This document shows, piece after piece, positions 49,396 to 57,491 of a DNA stretch of 64,000 nucleotides (within the stretch, counting starts at the first letter, position 1; each line of letters starts with the position of its first letter). Made by a program: the position numbers and the translations under genes. The notes under the pieces were generated by a model. The model saw only the letters and a program-made list of their open reading frames with translations. It had not been told where the DNA came from and searched no databases. This DNA comes from VRUE01 sp963837735 (GTDB lineage Bacteria; Actinomycetota; Thermoleophilia; Solirubrobacterales; 70-9): positions 62,001 to 126,000 of the forward strand of contig CAWIOM010000003.1 of the NCBI GenBank assembly GCA_963837735.1. The letters run 5' to 3'.

Positions 49396-50198
49396 GCCAC
49401 CTTCTGCGCGCGCAGGCGCCGATCACCGAGGCCGGCTGGGAGCTGCTCGACGGCGAGGCGCGCGAGCGCCTGGCGCCGGCGCTGGCGGCCCGCAAGCTCG
49501 TCGACTTCGCCGGCCCACGCGGCTGGGAGCACTCGGCGACGAGCCTCGGCCGGGTCGAGGACGTCGCCGACGCGCCGCAGGGCGTCGAGGCGGTCCGGCG
49601 CCGGGTCCTGCCGCTGGTCGAGCTGCGGGCGCCGTTCTCCCTCTCCCGCTCCGAGCTGGCCGACGCCGACCGCGGCGCCGACGACGCCGACCTGGCGCCG
49701 CTCGACGAGGCCGCCCAGCGGCTCGCGGTCGCCGAGAACGCCGCCGTCTTCCACGGCTGGAAGGCCGCCGGCATCGCCGGCATCGCCGAGGCCTCTCCCC
49801 ACGACGCGATCGCGCTCGGCGAGGACTGCGAGCGCTACCCCCGCCACGTCGCGATGGCGATGGAGGCGCTGCTCGGCGCCGGCATCGACGGCCCCTACGG
49901 CATCGCCCTCGGCCCCGACGCGCACACCCGCGTGCTCGAGAGCAGCGAGCACGGCGGCTACCCGCTGCTCGAACACCTGCGCGAGATCACCGGCGGTCCG
50001 CTCGTCTGGTCGCCCGGCGTCAGCGGCGCCGTCGTCCTCAGCATGCGCGGCGGCGACTTCCTCTTCGAGTCGGGCGAGGACCTCTCGATCGGCTACGCCG
50101 GCCACGACGCCGACGCCGTCCAGCTGTATCTGGAGGAGAGCTTCAGCTTCCGGGTCGCCACCCCCGAGGCCGCGGTCGCTCTCAGCGATGACAAGTAG
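49392..50198 (+). CDS. Family 1 encapsulin shell protein
   Basis: HK97-fold protein that self-assembles into the nanocompartment shell. 268 aa: SHLLRAQAPITEAGWELLDG, RKLVDFAGPRGWEHSATSLG, VRRRVLPLVELRAPFSLSRS, ENAAVFHGWKAAGIAGIAEA, YGIALGPDAHTRVLESSEHG then GYPLLEHLREITGG and VLSMRGGDFLFESGEDLSIG then YAGHDADAVQLYLEESFSFR, all standard encapsulin landmarks. 4-bp overlap with the cargo gene. Expected to load the EncFtn protein through its LGIGSL peptide and store iron. Confidence 0.96.
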   Translation: MSHLLRAQAPITEAGWELLDGEARERLAPALAARKLVDFAGPRGWEHSATSLGRVEDVADAPQGVEAVRRRVLPLVELRAPFSLSRSELADADRGADDADLAPLDEAAQRLAVAENAAVFHGWKAAGIAGIAEASPHDAIALGEDCERYPRHVAMAMEALLGAGIDGPYGIALGPDAHTRVLESSEHGGYPLLEHLREITGGPLVWSPGVSGAVVLSMRGGDFLFESGEDLSIGYAGHDADAVQLYLEESFSFRVATPEAAVALSDDK

Positions 50199-50673
50199 CG
50201 GAACGGCGAAAGTGTCGCTTCCGAGCGACGTGCAGATCCTGATCAGCCGCGAGCTCGACGCGCCCAGGCACCAGGTCTATGAGGCATGGACCACGCCGGA
50301 GCTGGTCAAGCGCTGGTGGGTGGGGAAGCGCGGCACCGCCACCCTCGCCGAGATCGACCTCCGCCCGGGCGGCGCCTGGCGCTACGCGATGGTGACCCAC
50401 GACGGCCGCGAGGTCGCCTTCCACGGCGAGTACCGCGAGGTCGTCCCCGACGAGCGGATCGTCTCGACCGAGGTCTACGAGGGCGCCCCCGGCGCCGAGG
50501 CGCTCAACGCCGTCACCTTCGAGGAGGCCGAGGGACGAACCAGCCTCGCCGTCCTCGTCGAGCACGAAACAAAGCACGCCCGCGACATGCACCTCGAATC
50601 GGGCATGGAGGGCGGCATGCAGGAGGCGATGGACCTGCTCGAGCAGGTCGCCGTCTCACTCACCGCGGACTGA
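50188..50673 (+). CDS. SRPBCC / AHSA1 domain protein
   Basis: 161 aa: VQILISRELDAPRHQVYEAW, TTPELVKRWWVGKRGTATLA, IDLRPGGAWRYAMVTHDGRE, FHGEYREVVPDERIVSTEVY and a helix GMEGGMQEAMDLLEQVAVSL. Typical AHSA1-like ligand-binding fold. ATG overlaps the encapsulin stop by 11 bp, so it is translationally coupled to the shell gene; a link to nanocompartment function has not been described to my knowledge. Confidence 0.88.
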   Translation: MTSSGTAKVSLPSDVQILISRELDAPRHQVYEAWTTPELVKRWWVGKRGTATLAEIDLRPGGAWRYAMVTHDGREVAFHGEYREVVPDERIVSTEVYEGAPGAEALNAVTFEEAEGRTSLAVLVEHETKHARDMHLESGMEGGMQEAMDLLEQVAVSLTAD

Positions 50674-50705
50674 CAGGACCGGGCCGGCCTGCGAGGATGA
50701 ACGCC

Positions 50706-51527
50706 ATGGAGGTCGTCGCAAGAAGCTCCCGGCTGCTGATCGCGACGATCGCGCTCCTCGGCATCGCCCTCCTCCCGGCCGCCGCGGGGGCCAAAACGGT
50801 GACGATCGGCAGCCCGATGGCGAGCAACCTGACCGGCCCGTTCAGCTTCGTCGCGCAGCAGACGGCGATCAACACCTCCCTCTCCGGAGCGCCGGTGGCC
50901 GCACCGACCGACGGCACGATCACGCGCTGGCGAGTGGTCGGCAACGGGACCTTCCGCCTTCGTGTCCTCGATCCCCAGGGCGGCAACCAGTTCAAGGGCG
51001 CCGGGACCAGCGCCTCGGGCGTAGGCGACGGAGTCGGGGTGGAGGTCTTCGAGACCAGCCTGCCGATCAAAGCGGGCCAGCTGATCGGCCTCGACGCCGA
51101 AACCGGCAGCATCGTCGCCTACCAGGAAGCGGCCGCCCAGCTGATCGTCACGACGCCCCAGGTTCCCGAAGGCTCGACGCCGGCCTCCACTTCCTCGGCG
51201 CTGACCAAGGAGCTCCAATTCAACGCCGACATCGAAACTCCGGACGACCCCGCACCCGGAGGTCCCGGACCGGGCGGCGGCGGATCGCCCGGGGGCGGAT
51301 CGGCGGACGGGGGGTCGCTCGTCACCGTCACCCCGCCGTGCGTGGTCCCCAACCTGCGCGGAAAGCACCTCGGGGGGGCGCGCAAAGCGCTGAAGGCCGC
51401 CGGCTGCAAGCTCGGCAGCGTCCGCCGCGCCAAAGGGGCAGGCAAACGCGCAGCCATCAAGCACCAGAGCCCGTCGGCCGGCCGCTCGCTGCCCGCCGGC
51501 TCGAAGGTCGCCGTCAAGCTCGGCTGA
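50706..51527 (+). CDS. Secreted protein with N-terminal 'TIGS' module and C-terminal PASTA domain
   Basis: 273 aa. Signal peptide (SSRLLIATIALLGIALLPAA). The N-module reads VTIGSPMASNLTGPFSFVAQ, TDGTITRWRVVGNGTFRLRV then VEVFETSLPIKAGQLIGLDA and LQFNADIETPDDP. A Gly/Pro linker follows, then one PASTA repeat (CVVPNLRGKHLGGARKALKA, GCKLGSVRRAK then SAGRSLPAGSKVAVKLG) that could bind peptidoglycan. GAGG upstream supports ATG 50706 over 50697. The N-module recurs in the genes at 57492 and 58511. Confidence 0.82.
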   Translation: MEVVARSSRLLIATIALLGIALLPAAAGAKTVTIGSPMASNLTGPFSFVAQQTAINTSLSGAPVAAPTDGTITRWRVVGNGTFRLRVLDPQGGNQFKGAGTSASGVGDGVGVEVFETSLPIKAGQLIGLDAETGSIVAYQEAAAQLIVTTPQVPEGSTPASTSSALTKELQFNADIETPDDPAPGGPGPGGGGSPGGGSADGGSLVTVTPPCVVPNLRGKHLGGARKALKAAGCKLGSVRRAKGAGKRAAIKHQSPSAGRSLPAGSKVAVKLG

Positions 51528-51536
51528 GGCGAAGAG

Positions 51537-53178
51537 CTACAGCGGCCGCAGGCGGTCCTTCTGGACCCGGGCCAGCTTCTTCTTCAGGCGCCGGAACTGC
51601 CGCTCCTGCTCTTCGCTGCGTTCGTAGCCCTGGTGGGCCAGGTTGACCTGCTCCAGCGGGTCTTCCTTGAGGTCGTACATCTCCCACTGCGGCTGCGCCG
51701 GCGGCCTGGGCACCGACTCGACCGGGACTTCGTTTTCGATCGTCACCTCGACGTCGCGGTACTTGGCGAGCTTCCAGCGGCCTTCGCGGATCGCGACCAC
51801 GTGGTTCGGCGCTTTCGGGTAGAGCCCGTTGTTCTGGCCCGACTGGTAGTCGTCGTAGGTGAAGACGACATAGCCCTGGACCGGCTTCGCCCTCGAGGGC
51901 CGCAGGACGAGCCGCGAGTAGTCGACGCCCTGCCAGTCGGCGCGCGCCGATTCGGGGGCGCCGGCGAGGCTGGCCAGGGTGGGCAGGAAGTCGACGTGGG
52001 AGACGAGCGCGTCGGTGCTCAGCGGCCGCGGGTAGAGCTTCGGGTTGGAGTAGACGAGCGGCACCCGGATCGACTCCTCGTAGAAGTTGAAGTTCTTCTG
52101 CCGCAGGCCGCCGTGGGCGAGGCCCATCTCGCCGTGGTCGGCGGTGCGGACGATCAGCGTGTCGTCGAGCAGGTCGGTCTGTTCGAGCTTGTCGAGGACG
52201 TTGACCAGATAGCTGTCGGAGGACCGCATCAGGTTGCCGTAGTAGTTGAGGTAGGCGCGCTTTTCGGCCGTCCGTCCGGGGCTTGCCGGTGAGGTTGAAG
52301 ATCTTGAGGAATTCCTCCTGGACGGTGGGCTTGGTCGAGAGGTCTTCGCCGTTGGTTTCCGGCACCTCGATGTCCCCCGCCAGCCAGGAGCGGTCATAGC
52401 CGGCTTCGTTGAAGGTTTTGCTCGGGTAGAAGAGGACGTCGTGCGGGTTGACCAGCGAGATCACCATGAAGAACGGCTGTTCGGAGGCGGCGTGGGTGTC
52501 GAGGTACTGGAGCACCCCTTCTTCCTTGCCTTCGCCGACCGAGTCGACGAAGCGGCCGTCGTTGTCGACGAAGCCGCCGCCGGCCTCGGGGACCGTCTGG
52601 TTGGCGCCCGCGTCGGGCGGGTTCCAGCGATCGAAGCCGTACTTTTCGAGGTCGGACGGCATCGCGTCTTCCTTGATCGCCGGTTTCGAGCAGTGCCACT
52701 TGCCCTTGTAGACGACGCGGTAGCCGGCCGCTCTCATCACGCTGGCCAGGTTCTTCAAGTCCGTCGGCAGGTTGACCTGGGGGAATTCGGCCGCCGCCAT
52801 GTCTTCCTCGAGCGTGTACTTGACCCCGTGCTGGGCGGGGAAGTAGCCGCTCATCAGGGTCGAGCGGGCCGGCGAGCACATGCAGGCGTTGGTGAACGCG
52901 CGCTCGAAGCTGATGCCGTGGCGCCGCAGCCGGCGCATCCCCGGCAGGTTCTGGCGCAGCCAGTTGCGCGGGAAGTGCTGGATCGCCCGTTCCTGGTCGG
53001 TGAGGAAGAGGATCACGTTCATCCCCGCGACGCTCCGCCCCCCTCCCCGGCTCGCGGCGAGCACCCGCTCGACCCCGCCGCCGCTCTGGGCGACGAGCGC
53101 CGCCGCGGCGGCTCCGGCGCCGGCGCCGATCAGCTCTTTGCGGGTCAGGCCTCGTTCGCGGCGTTCCTCTTCGGTCAT
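51537..53178 (-). CDS. Sulfatase-like hydrolase 2, one extra G at 52278-52281
   Basis: N-terminal RK-variant Tat-like signal (GLTRKELIGAGAGAAAAALV). Core: NVILFLTDQERAIQHFPRNW, TNACMCSPARSTLMSGYFPA (CxPxR), GYRVVYKGKWHCSKPAI, FFMVISLVNPHDVLFYPSKT. One extra base in GGGG breaks the frame after FNLTGKP; the continuation is EKRAYLNYYGNLMRSSDSYL, LIVRTADHGEMGLAHGGLRQ, PLVYSNPKLYPRPLSTDALV and WEMYDLKEDPLEQVNLAHQG. Clearly a paralogue of sulfatase 1. Overlaps the beta-propeller gene upstream by 4 bp (ATGA). Confidence 0.86.
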
Positions 53179-54595
53179 CGCTTCCTCCTGAAGACGTCGA
53201 CCGCGTCGCTGCCGAAGGCGGTCGAGTAGACGTTGCGACCGTCGGGGCTGACGACGACCGAGCTGACCCCGCGCAGGGCCCGGGCCCTGGTGCAGCCGGC
53301 GACGGACTTCGGCGCCAGGCAGCCGGGCCTGCCGGGCTTCTGGGCGACGGTGCCCGTTTCCGGGAGGCGGTTGAGGACGTCCAGGGCGCCGGTCTTGAAG
53401 GCGGCCACGTAGACGCTGCGGCCTTCGGGCGAGACCGCCAGGCCCTCGGGCGCGACCATCGCCCGGCCGAAGGAGCAGCCGACCGCGCGCAGGTAGACGA
53501 GGCAGCCGGTCGTGCCGGGCTTCTGGACCTGGCCGAGGGCGGTGGTCGTCGGCGCGAAGGAGGCGACGCTGTTGCTGAACAGCGTGGTCGCGTAGACGAC
53601 TTCGCCGCGCGGGCTGCTCGCCACCGCGTTGGCGCCGCTCAGCTGCACGCCGGTGGCGCAGCCGGCGAGCGGCTGGTCGGCGATGCAGCCGCTGCCGTCG
53701 GTGGCCTGGGTCAGGGCCCCGGTTTCGGGGTCGCGGCTGAGCACCGCGAGCGCGTTGGAGAGCGCCGAGGCGGCGTAGACGTTCGTGCCTGCGTTGCCGG
53801 CGGCGAGCCCCTCGACGGCGCCGAGCGCGAAACCCGGGGCGCAGCCTTCGGCGCTCGATTCGGCGATGCAGCCGGCGGCGCCGGCGGCCTGCGTGAGCAG
53901 GCCTGTTTTCGGGTTGCGGGCGAAGGCCGCCACCGCGTTGCCGAAGAAGGCGCCGACGTAGACGTTGGCGCCGCCGGGGCCGAGCACGACCACGTCGGCG
54001 CCGAGCAGGGCGCGGCCCGGGACGCAGCCGGGAATCGGCAGGACCGAGACGCAGCCGGCGCTGGAGGGCGGCACCTGGCGCAGGGAGCCGGTCTTCCTTG
54101 CGCGGCGAAAGGTCGTGATCGAGTTGCTGCCCCGCGAGGTCGCGTAGACGTTCTTGCCGTCGGCGCTGACCGCGACCGAGTTCGGCCCGTCGAGGCCGAT
54201 CGCCTTCGCGCAGCCGCCGCTCCCTCTTGCCGAGACGCAACCGCCCGTGCCTTCGGGCTGGCGCAGGGCGCCCGTCTTCCGGTGTCGCAGGAAGACCGCG
54301 ATCGCGTCGCTTTTCGAGGAGGCGACGTAGACGTTGCGGCCGTCGGGGCTGACCGCGATCGCCCGCGACCCCATGAACGGCCCGGGGCCGGCGAGGGCCC
54401 GCGCGCTGCCGCAGCTGCCGCTCCTCTTCTTCGAGCTGTCGACGAGGCAGCCGGCCCTGCCGCGCAGCTGGGTCAGGGTGCCGATCTGCGCCTTCGGCTT
54501 CGGCTTCGGGGCGCCCGCGGCGCGGCCGGCGATCCGACGACGATCGCCGCCACCGCCAGGGCGGCGATCGATCTGCGTATGCGGGGAAGGTCCAT
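53175..54595 (-). CDS. Secreted YVTN/lactonase-type beta-propeller, N-terminal frameshift near 54525
   Basis: ATG 54595 begins MDLPRIRRSIAALAVAAIVV (signal) and, after a one-base shift near 54525, continues APKPKPKAQIGTLTQLRG. About seven repeats with the ending pattern 'VAVSxDGxNVYVA' follow: AIAVSPDGRNVYVASSKSDA, SVAVSADGKNVYATSRGSNS, VVLGPGGANVYVGAFFGNAV, GLAVSPEGRSVYVAAFKTGA, SVVVSPDGRNVYSTAFGSDA. Each blade carries a GC...C loop (for example GCVSARGSGGCAKA), probably a disulphide. Coupled to sulfatase 2, suggesting the pair acts together outside the cell. Confidence 0.83.
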
Positions 54596-54675
54596 TCTGG
54601 GCGGCGCCCGGGAATCCCGCGATCGAGGAGACCGGGCCACCGAGACTACTGTTTGGAGCAGCGGCTCGCCGGGGG

Positions 54676-54681
54676 TAGGAT
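54676..54681 (+). promoter_or_regulatory. -10 box TAGGAT, spacer 8, for cytochrome c gene
   Basis: TAGGAT, CGAACGAG, ATG (54690). Confidence 0.45.
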
Positions 54682-54689
54682 CGAACGAG

Positions 54690-55199
54690 ATGCCCGAGAA
54701 AAGCTGGAAAAGCCTGTTCACCGAAGGTTGGGCATTCATCGCCGTGGCCGTCATCGCCTTCGTCGGCGGCCTCCTGATCGGTGACCTCGGCGCCTCGCCG
54801 AAGACCGAAACCGTCGTCGCCACCTCCTCGAGCGGCGGCGAAGAAACCGCCGCGGGCGTCCCGGCCGAAGGCGGCGCCACGATCTTCGCCAGCGAGGGCT
54901 GCGGCAGCTGCCACACGTTCAAGGCGGCCAACTCGACCGGAACGATCGGGCCCGACCTGAACGAATTCCTCGCCCCCGACGACAACAAGGCCGGGATCGA
55001 AGAGATGATCGACGACCCGAACTCCGAGATCGCCGAAGGCTTCTCGGCCAACGTGATGCCGACGGATTACGGCAAGACCATCTCCCAGCCCGAACTCGAA
55101 CAGCTGGTCCAGTTCCTGATCGAAAACTCGCCCGCCGGAGGCGCGAAGCCAGAGGGCCCCGGCGGCGAGGAAAACGACGCCGGCGGACCCACCAGCTGA
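54690..55199 (+). CDS. Membrane-anchored c-type cytochrome
   Basis: 169 aa. Uncleaved N-terminal anchor (GWAFIAVAVIAFVGGLLIGD), Ser/Glu linker, then one class I cytochrome c domain: GGATIFASEGCGSCHTFKAA with CxxCH, TGTIGPDLNEFLAPDDNKAG, NVMPTDYGKTISQPELEQLV with the distal Met, LVQFLIENSP. A one-heme electron carrier on the outer face of the membrane. No oxidase subunit is in the window. Confidence 0.9.
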   Translation: MPEKSWKSLFTEGWAFIAVAVIAFVGGLLIGDLGASPKTETVVATSSSGGEETAAGVPAEGGATIFASEGCGSCHTFKAANSTGTIGPDLNEFLAPDDNKAGIEEMIDDPNSEIAEGFSANVMPTDYGKTISQPELEQLVQFLIENSPAGGAKPEGPGGEENDAGGPTS

Positions 55200-55231
55200 G
55201 CGGCACGCTGACGCTCCTCGGAGTCGGCGTC

Positions 55232-55903
55232 ATGCTCCTCCTCCCCGCTCCCGCGAGAGCCGAAGACTACGACTGCGCGGACTTCGCGAACCAAGCCGAA
55301 GCGCAGGCCCAGCTGCTGCCGGGGGACCCCTACCACCTCGACGGCGACGGCGACGGCGTCGCCTGCGAGGACCTGCCCTGTCCCTGCTCGAAGGTGGCGG
55401 GCAGCAGCCCCGAACCGCCGCCACAGCCGGCGGTCCCGGCACAGCCGGTCGTCCCGGCCGGGAATCGGCTCCCGGCGCAGGTGATCCGGGCCGTCGACGG
55501 CGACACCCTCAAGGTCCGCATCCTCGCCGGCGGCGCGACGATCGACGTGCGGCTGCTCGGCATCGACACCCCCGAGACGCACCGGCCCGAGACGCCGGTC
55601 GAGTGCGGCGGGCGGCGGGCGTCAAGATCGATGCACCGCCTCGCCGACGGGCGACTCGTGGTCCTGGTCACCGACCCGAGCCAGGATCGGTTCGACAAGT
55701 ACGACCGCCTGCTCGCCTACGCGATCCGGGGCCGCCTCGACCTCAACCGCGCCCAGGTCCGTGCGGGCTGGGCGGAGACCTACGTCTACCAGGGCAGGCC
55801 GTTTCGGCGGCTGCGCGCCTACCGCAAGGCCGAACGCTCAGCCCGCTCCAAGCGGCGCGGCGTGTGGTCGCGCTGCGGGGGCGATTTCCACAGCTCCTAC
55901 TGA
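55232..55903 (+). CDS. Secreted excalibur-domain thermonuclease
   Basis: 223 aa from ATG 55232, giving a short signal (MLLLPAPARA). In-frame codons continue upstream without a start, so the native signal may be longer. EDYDCADFANQAEAQAQLLP then DPYHLDGDGDGVACEDLPCP is an excalibur calcium-binding motif. The SNase domain spans about 90-205: QVIRAVDGDTLKVRILAGGA, VRLLGIDTPETHRPETPVEC (Asp and Arg of the active site), LLAYAIRGRLDLNRAQVRAG and WAETYVYQGRPFRRLRAYRK. Excalibur-nuclease pairing is known in Gram-positives; the role is extracellular DNA/RNA degradation. Confidence 0.88.
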   Translation: MLLLPAPARAEDYDCADFANQAEAQAQLLPGDPYHLDGDGDGVACEDLPCPCSKVAGSSPEPPPQPAVPAQPVVPAGNRLPAQVIRAVDGDTLKVRILAGGATIDVRLLGIDTPETHRPETPVECGGRRASRSMHRLADGRLVVLVTDPSQDRFDKYDRLLAYAIRGRLDLNRAQVRAGWAETYVYQGRPFRRLRAYRKAERSARSKRRGVWSRCGGDFHSSY

Positions 55904-55926
55904 CCCATCGACCAAGGGGGCCGGCG

Positions 55927-56553
55927 TCAACCCTGCTCGCGCTCGCGCCTCGCCGCCTCGCGATCTTCGGCCGCCCGCTTGCGATCTTCGGCCGCCCGCT
56001 TGCGATCTTCGGCCGCCTCGGCGCGCGCGCCCGCCGCTCTGACCCGTGCTTCGGCGGCTGTCGCGTGCGCCTGCTCGGTGCGGTAGTCGGTGTCGGGCGC
56101 GACCAGCTCCCTGGCGGCACGATCGGTCATGTCAGCCGCCCGATCGGCAAGCTCCGCGGACCTGTCCCGCTCGCTGGCCGTTTCGTCCCGCAGCCGGGCA
56201 ATCTCGTCTCGGGCCTGTGCCTGGGCGTCACGATCGGCGGCGGTGCCGGTCCTCACCCCGGAGGTTACGGCGCGGGCGATCGTGCCTTCTTCCCGCACGT
56301 GCTGCGCCTCGCCATGGGCCTGCATCTGCCCCTCCGTGCGCTCCGCGACAGCCTCGAACTCACCGTCGGCAGCGGCCTGCTCGCGATCGGAGACAAGCTG
56401 GTCGGCCTCCGCGGAGGCCGCGTCGCGATCGGAGAGCGTCTGGTCCTTGTCCGATGCGGTTTGATCGGCGTCGGAAGCCGTCTGATCGGTGTCTGAGACC
56501 GTCTGGTCATCTGCCCGGTCCGCCCCGCTCTGAGGCGTTGGGTCAGCCGACAT
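55927..56553 (-). CDS. Acidic heptad-repeat protein (208 aa)
   Basis: Not an enzyme family I recognise. The N-terminal third is built from seven-residue units (DQTVSDT, DQTASDA, DQTASDK, DQTLSDR, DAASAEA, DQLVSDR, EQAAADG), the middle is Arg/Asp-rich helix (ARDEIARLRDETASERDRSA) and the end repeats RAAEDRK three times. A long coiled coil is predicted. Similar 'DQxxSD' repeat leaders occur in actinobacterial signalling proteins, but no catalytic domain is fused here. Confidence 0.7.
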   Translation of the reverse strand: MSADPTPQSGADRADDQTVSDTDQTASDADQTASDKDQTLSDRDAASAEADQLVSDREQAAADGEFEAVAERTEGQMQAHGEAQHVREEGTIARAVTSGVRTGTAADRDAQAQARDEIARLRDETASERDRSAELADRAADMTDRAARELVAPDTDYRTEQAHATAAEARVRAAGARAEAAEDRKRAAEDRKRAAEDREAARREREQG

Positions 56554-56672
56554 ACCGCCACGCCCTCATTCCCCTTACGGAGTCGCTTGAATCTCCTTGA
56601 GTCGCCACCCTTCGATTGAGAGTACTCCTCCGGTGGGTGACCTTGCCGATTGAATCGATGTCGGACGGTCGC

Positions 56673-56678
56673 TAAGGT
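56673..56678 (+). promoter_or_regulatory. -10 box TAAGGT, spacer 8
   Basis: TAAGGT, CGCATCAC, ATG (56687). Confidence 0.4.
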
Positions 56679-56686
56679 CGCATCAC

Positions 56687-57487
56687 ATGCGGAAGAAGCG
56701 CGGCATCCGCCGCCTCTGCCTGCTTCCCACGGCGCTGGTGCTTCTCGCGCTGGCCCCGGCCCTTGCGCGGGCCGACACCCATACCTTCCTCAACACCGAC
56801 GACCTCAACCCCGCGAATGGGGCCGGGACCTACGGCCCGGCGACCAAGTACCCCTCGAGCATCGTCGTCTCCGGGCTCTCGGGCACGGTCACGAAGGCGA
56901 GCGTAACCCTGATCGGCCTCAGCTCCGCGAGCCCCGATGACATCGACATGGTGATCACCGGGCCCAACGGACAGCAGGTGATGTTGATGTCGGACGCCTG
57001 CGGGGAGGCCCCCAACACCCTGGCCAACGAGGACTGGACCTTCGACGACTCTGCTCAGACCTTCCTCTCCGACGGCGGGCCTTGCGCCGCCAACCAGCAG
57101 GCGAGCTTCCTGCCCTCGAACTACCTGGGGAGCGCCCCTGAGCCCGACGACCTGAGTCCAGGAGGCGGCCCGGCGCCACCGTATGTGAACGCGATGTCGT
57201 TCTTCAACGGCGCGACCCCCGACGGTGCGTGGAACCTCTTCGTGATGGACGACAACGCCGCCGGATATCTCGGTTTCGACATCAAGGCCTGGGTGCTGAA
57301 GCTGGAGGTCCAGCCGCCGCCGCCCGCGCCCCCGCTGGCCACGCCGGTGACGGCTCCGGTGACGGCGCCGGTGACGACTCAGAAGGCGACCGGGAGGCGC
57401 GCCGCCGCGCTTGCGAAGTGCAGGAAGAAGAAGGCGAGGAAGGCACGCAAGAGATGCCGGCGCCGCGCGAGAGGGCTGCCGCGATAG
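56687..57487 (+). CDS. Secreted P-domain-like (proprotein convertase P/Homo B) protein
   Basis: 266 aa. Signal peptide (LCLLPTALVLLALAPALARA). P-domain-like beta-sandwich: IVVSGLSGTVTKASVTLIGL, SPDDIDMVITGPNGQQVMLM, SDACGEAPNTLANEDWTFDD and ATPDGAWNLFVMDDNAAGYL then GFDIKAWVLKLEV. A Pro/Val linker leads to a basic Cys-containing tail (KCRKKKARKARKRCRRRARG) likely to hold the protein at the wall. No protease domain is present, so a binding role is likely. Confidence 0.8.
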   Translation: MRKKRGIRRLCLLPTALVLLALAPALARADTHTFLNTDDLNPANGAGTYGPATKYPSSIVVSGLSGTVTKASVTLIGLSSASPDDIDMVITGPNGQQVMLMSDACGEAPNTLANEDWTFDDSAQTFLSDGGPCAANQQASFLPSNYLGSAPEPDDLSPGGGPAPPYVNAMSFFNGATPDGAWNLFVMDDNAAGYLGFDIKAWVLKLEVQPPPPAPPLATPVTAPVTAPVTTQKATGRRAAALAKCRKKKARKARKRCRRRARGLPR

Positions 57488-57491
57488 CCCG

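Noticed and set aside
55970..56015. Short direct repeats considered as a CRISPR array
   Set aside because: The 21-bp units are contiguous and in frame, encoding RAAEDRK; there are no spacers.
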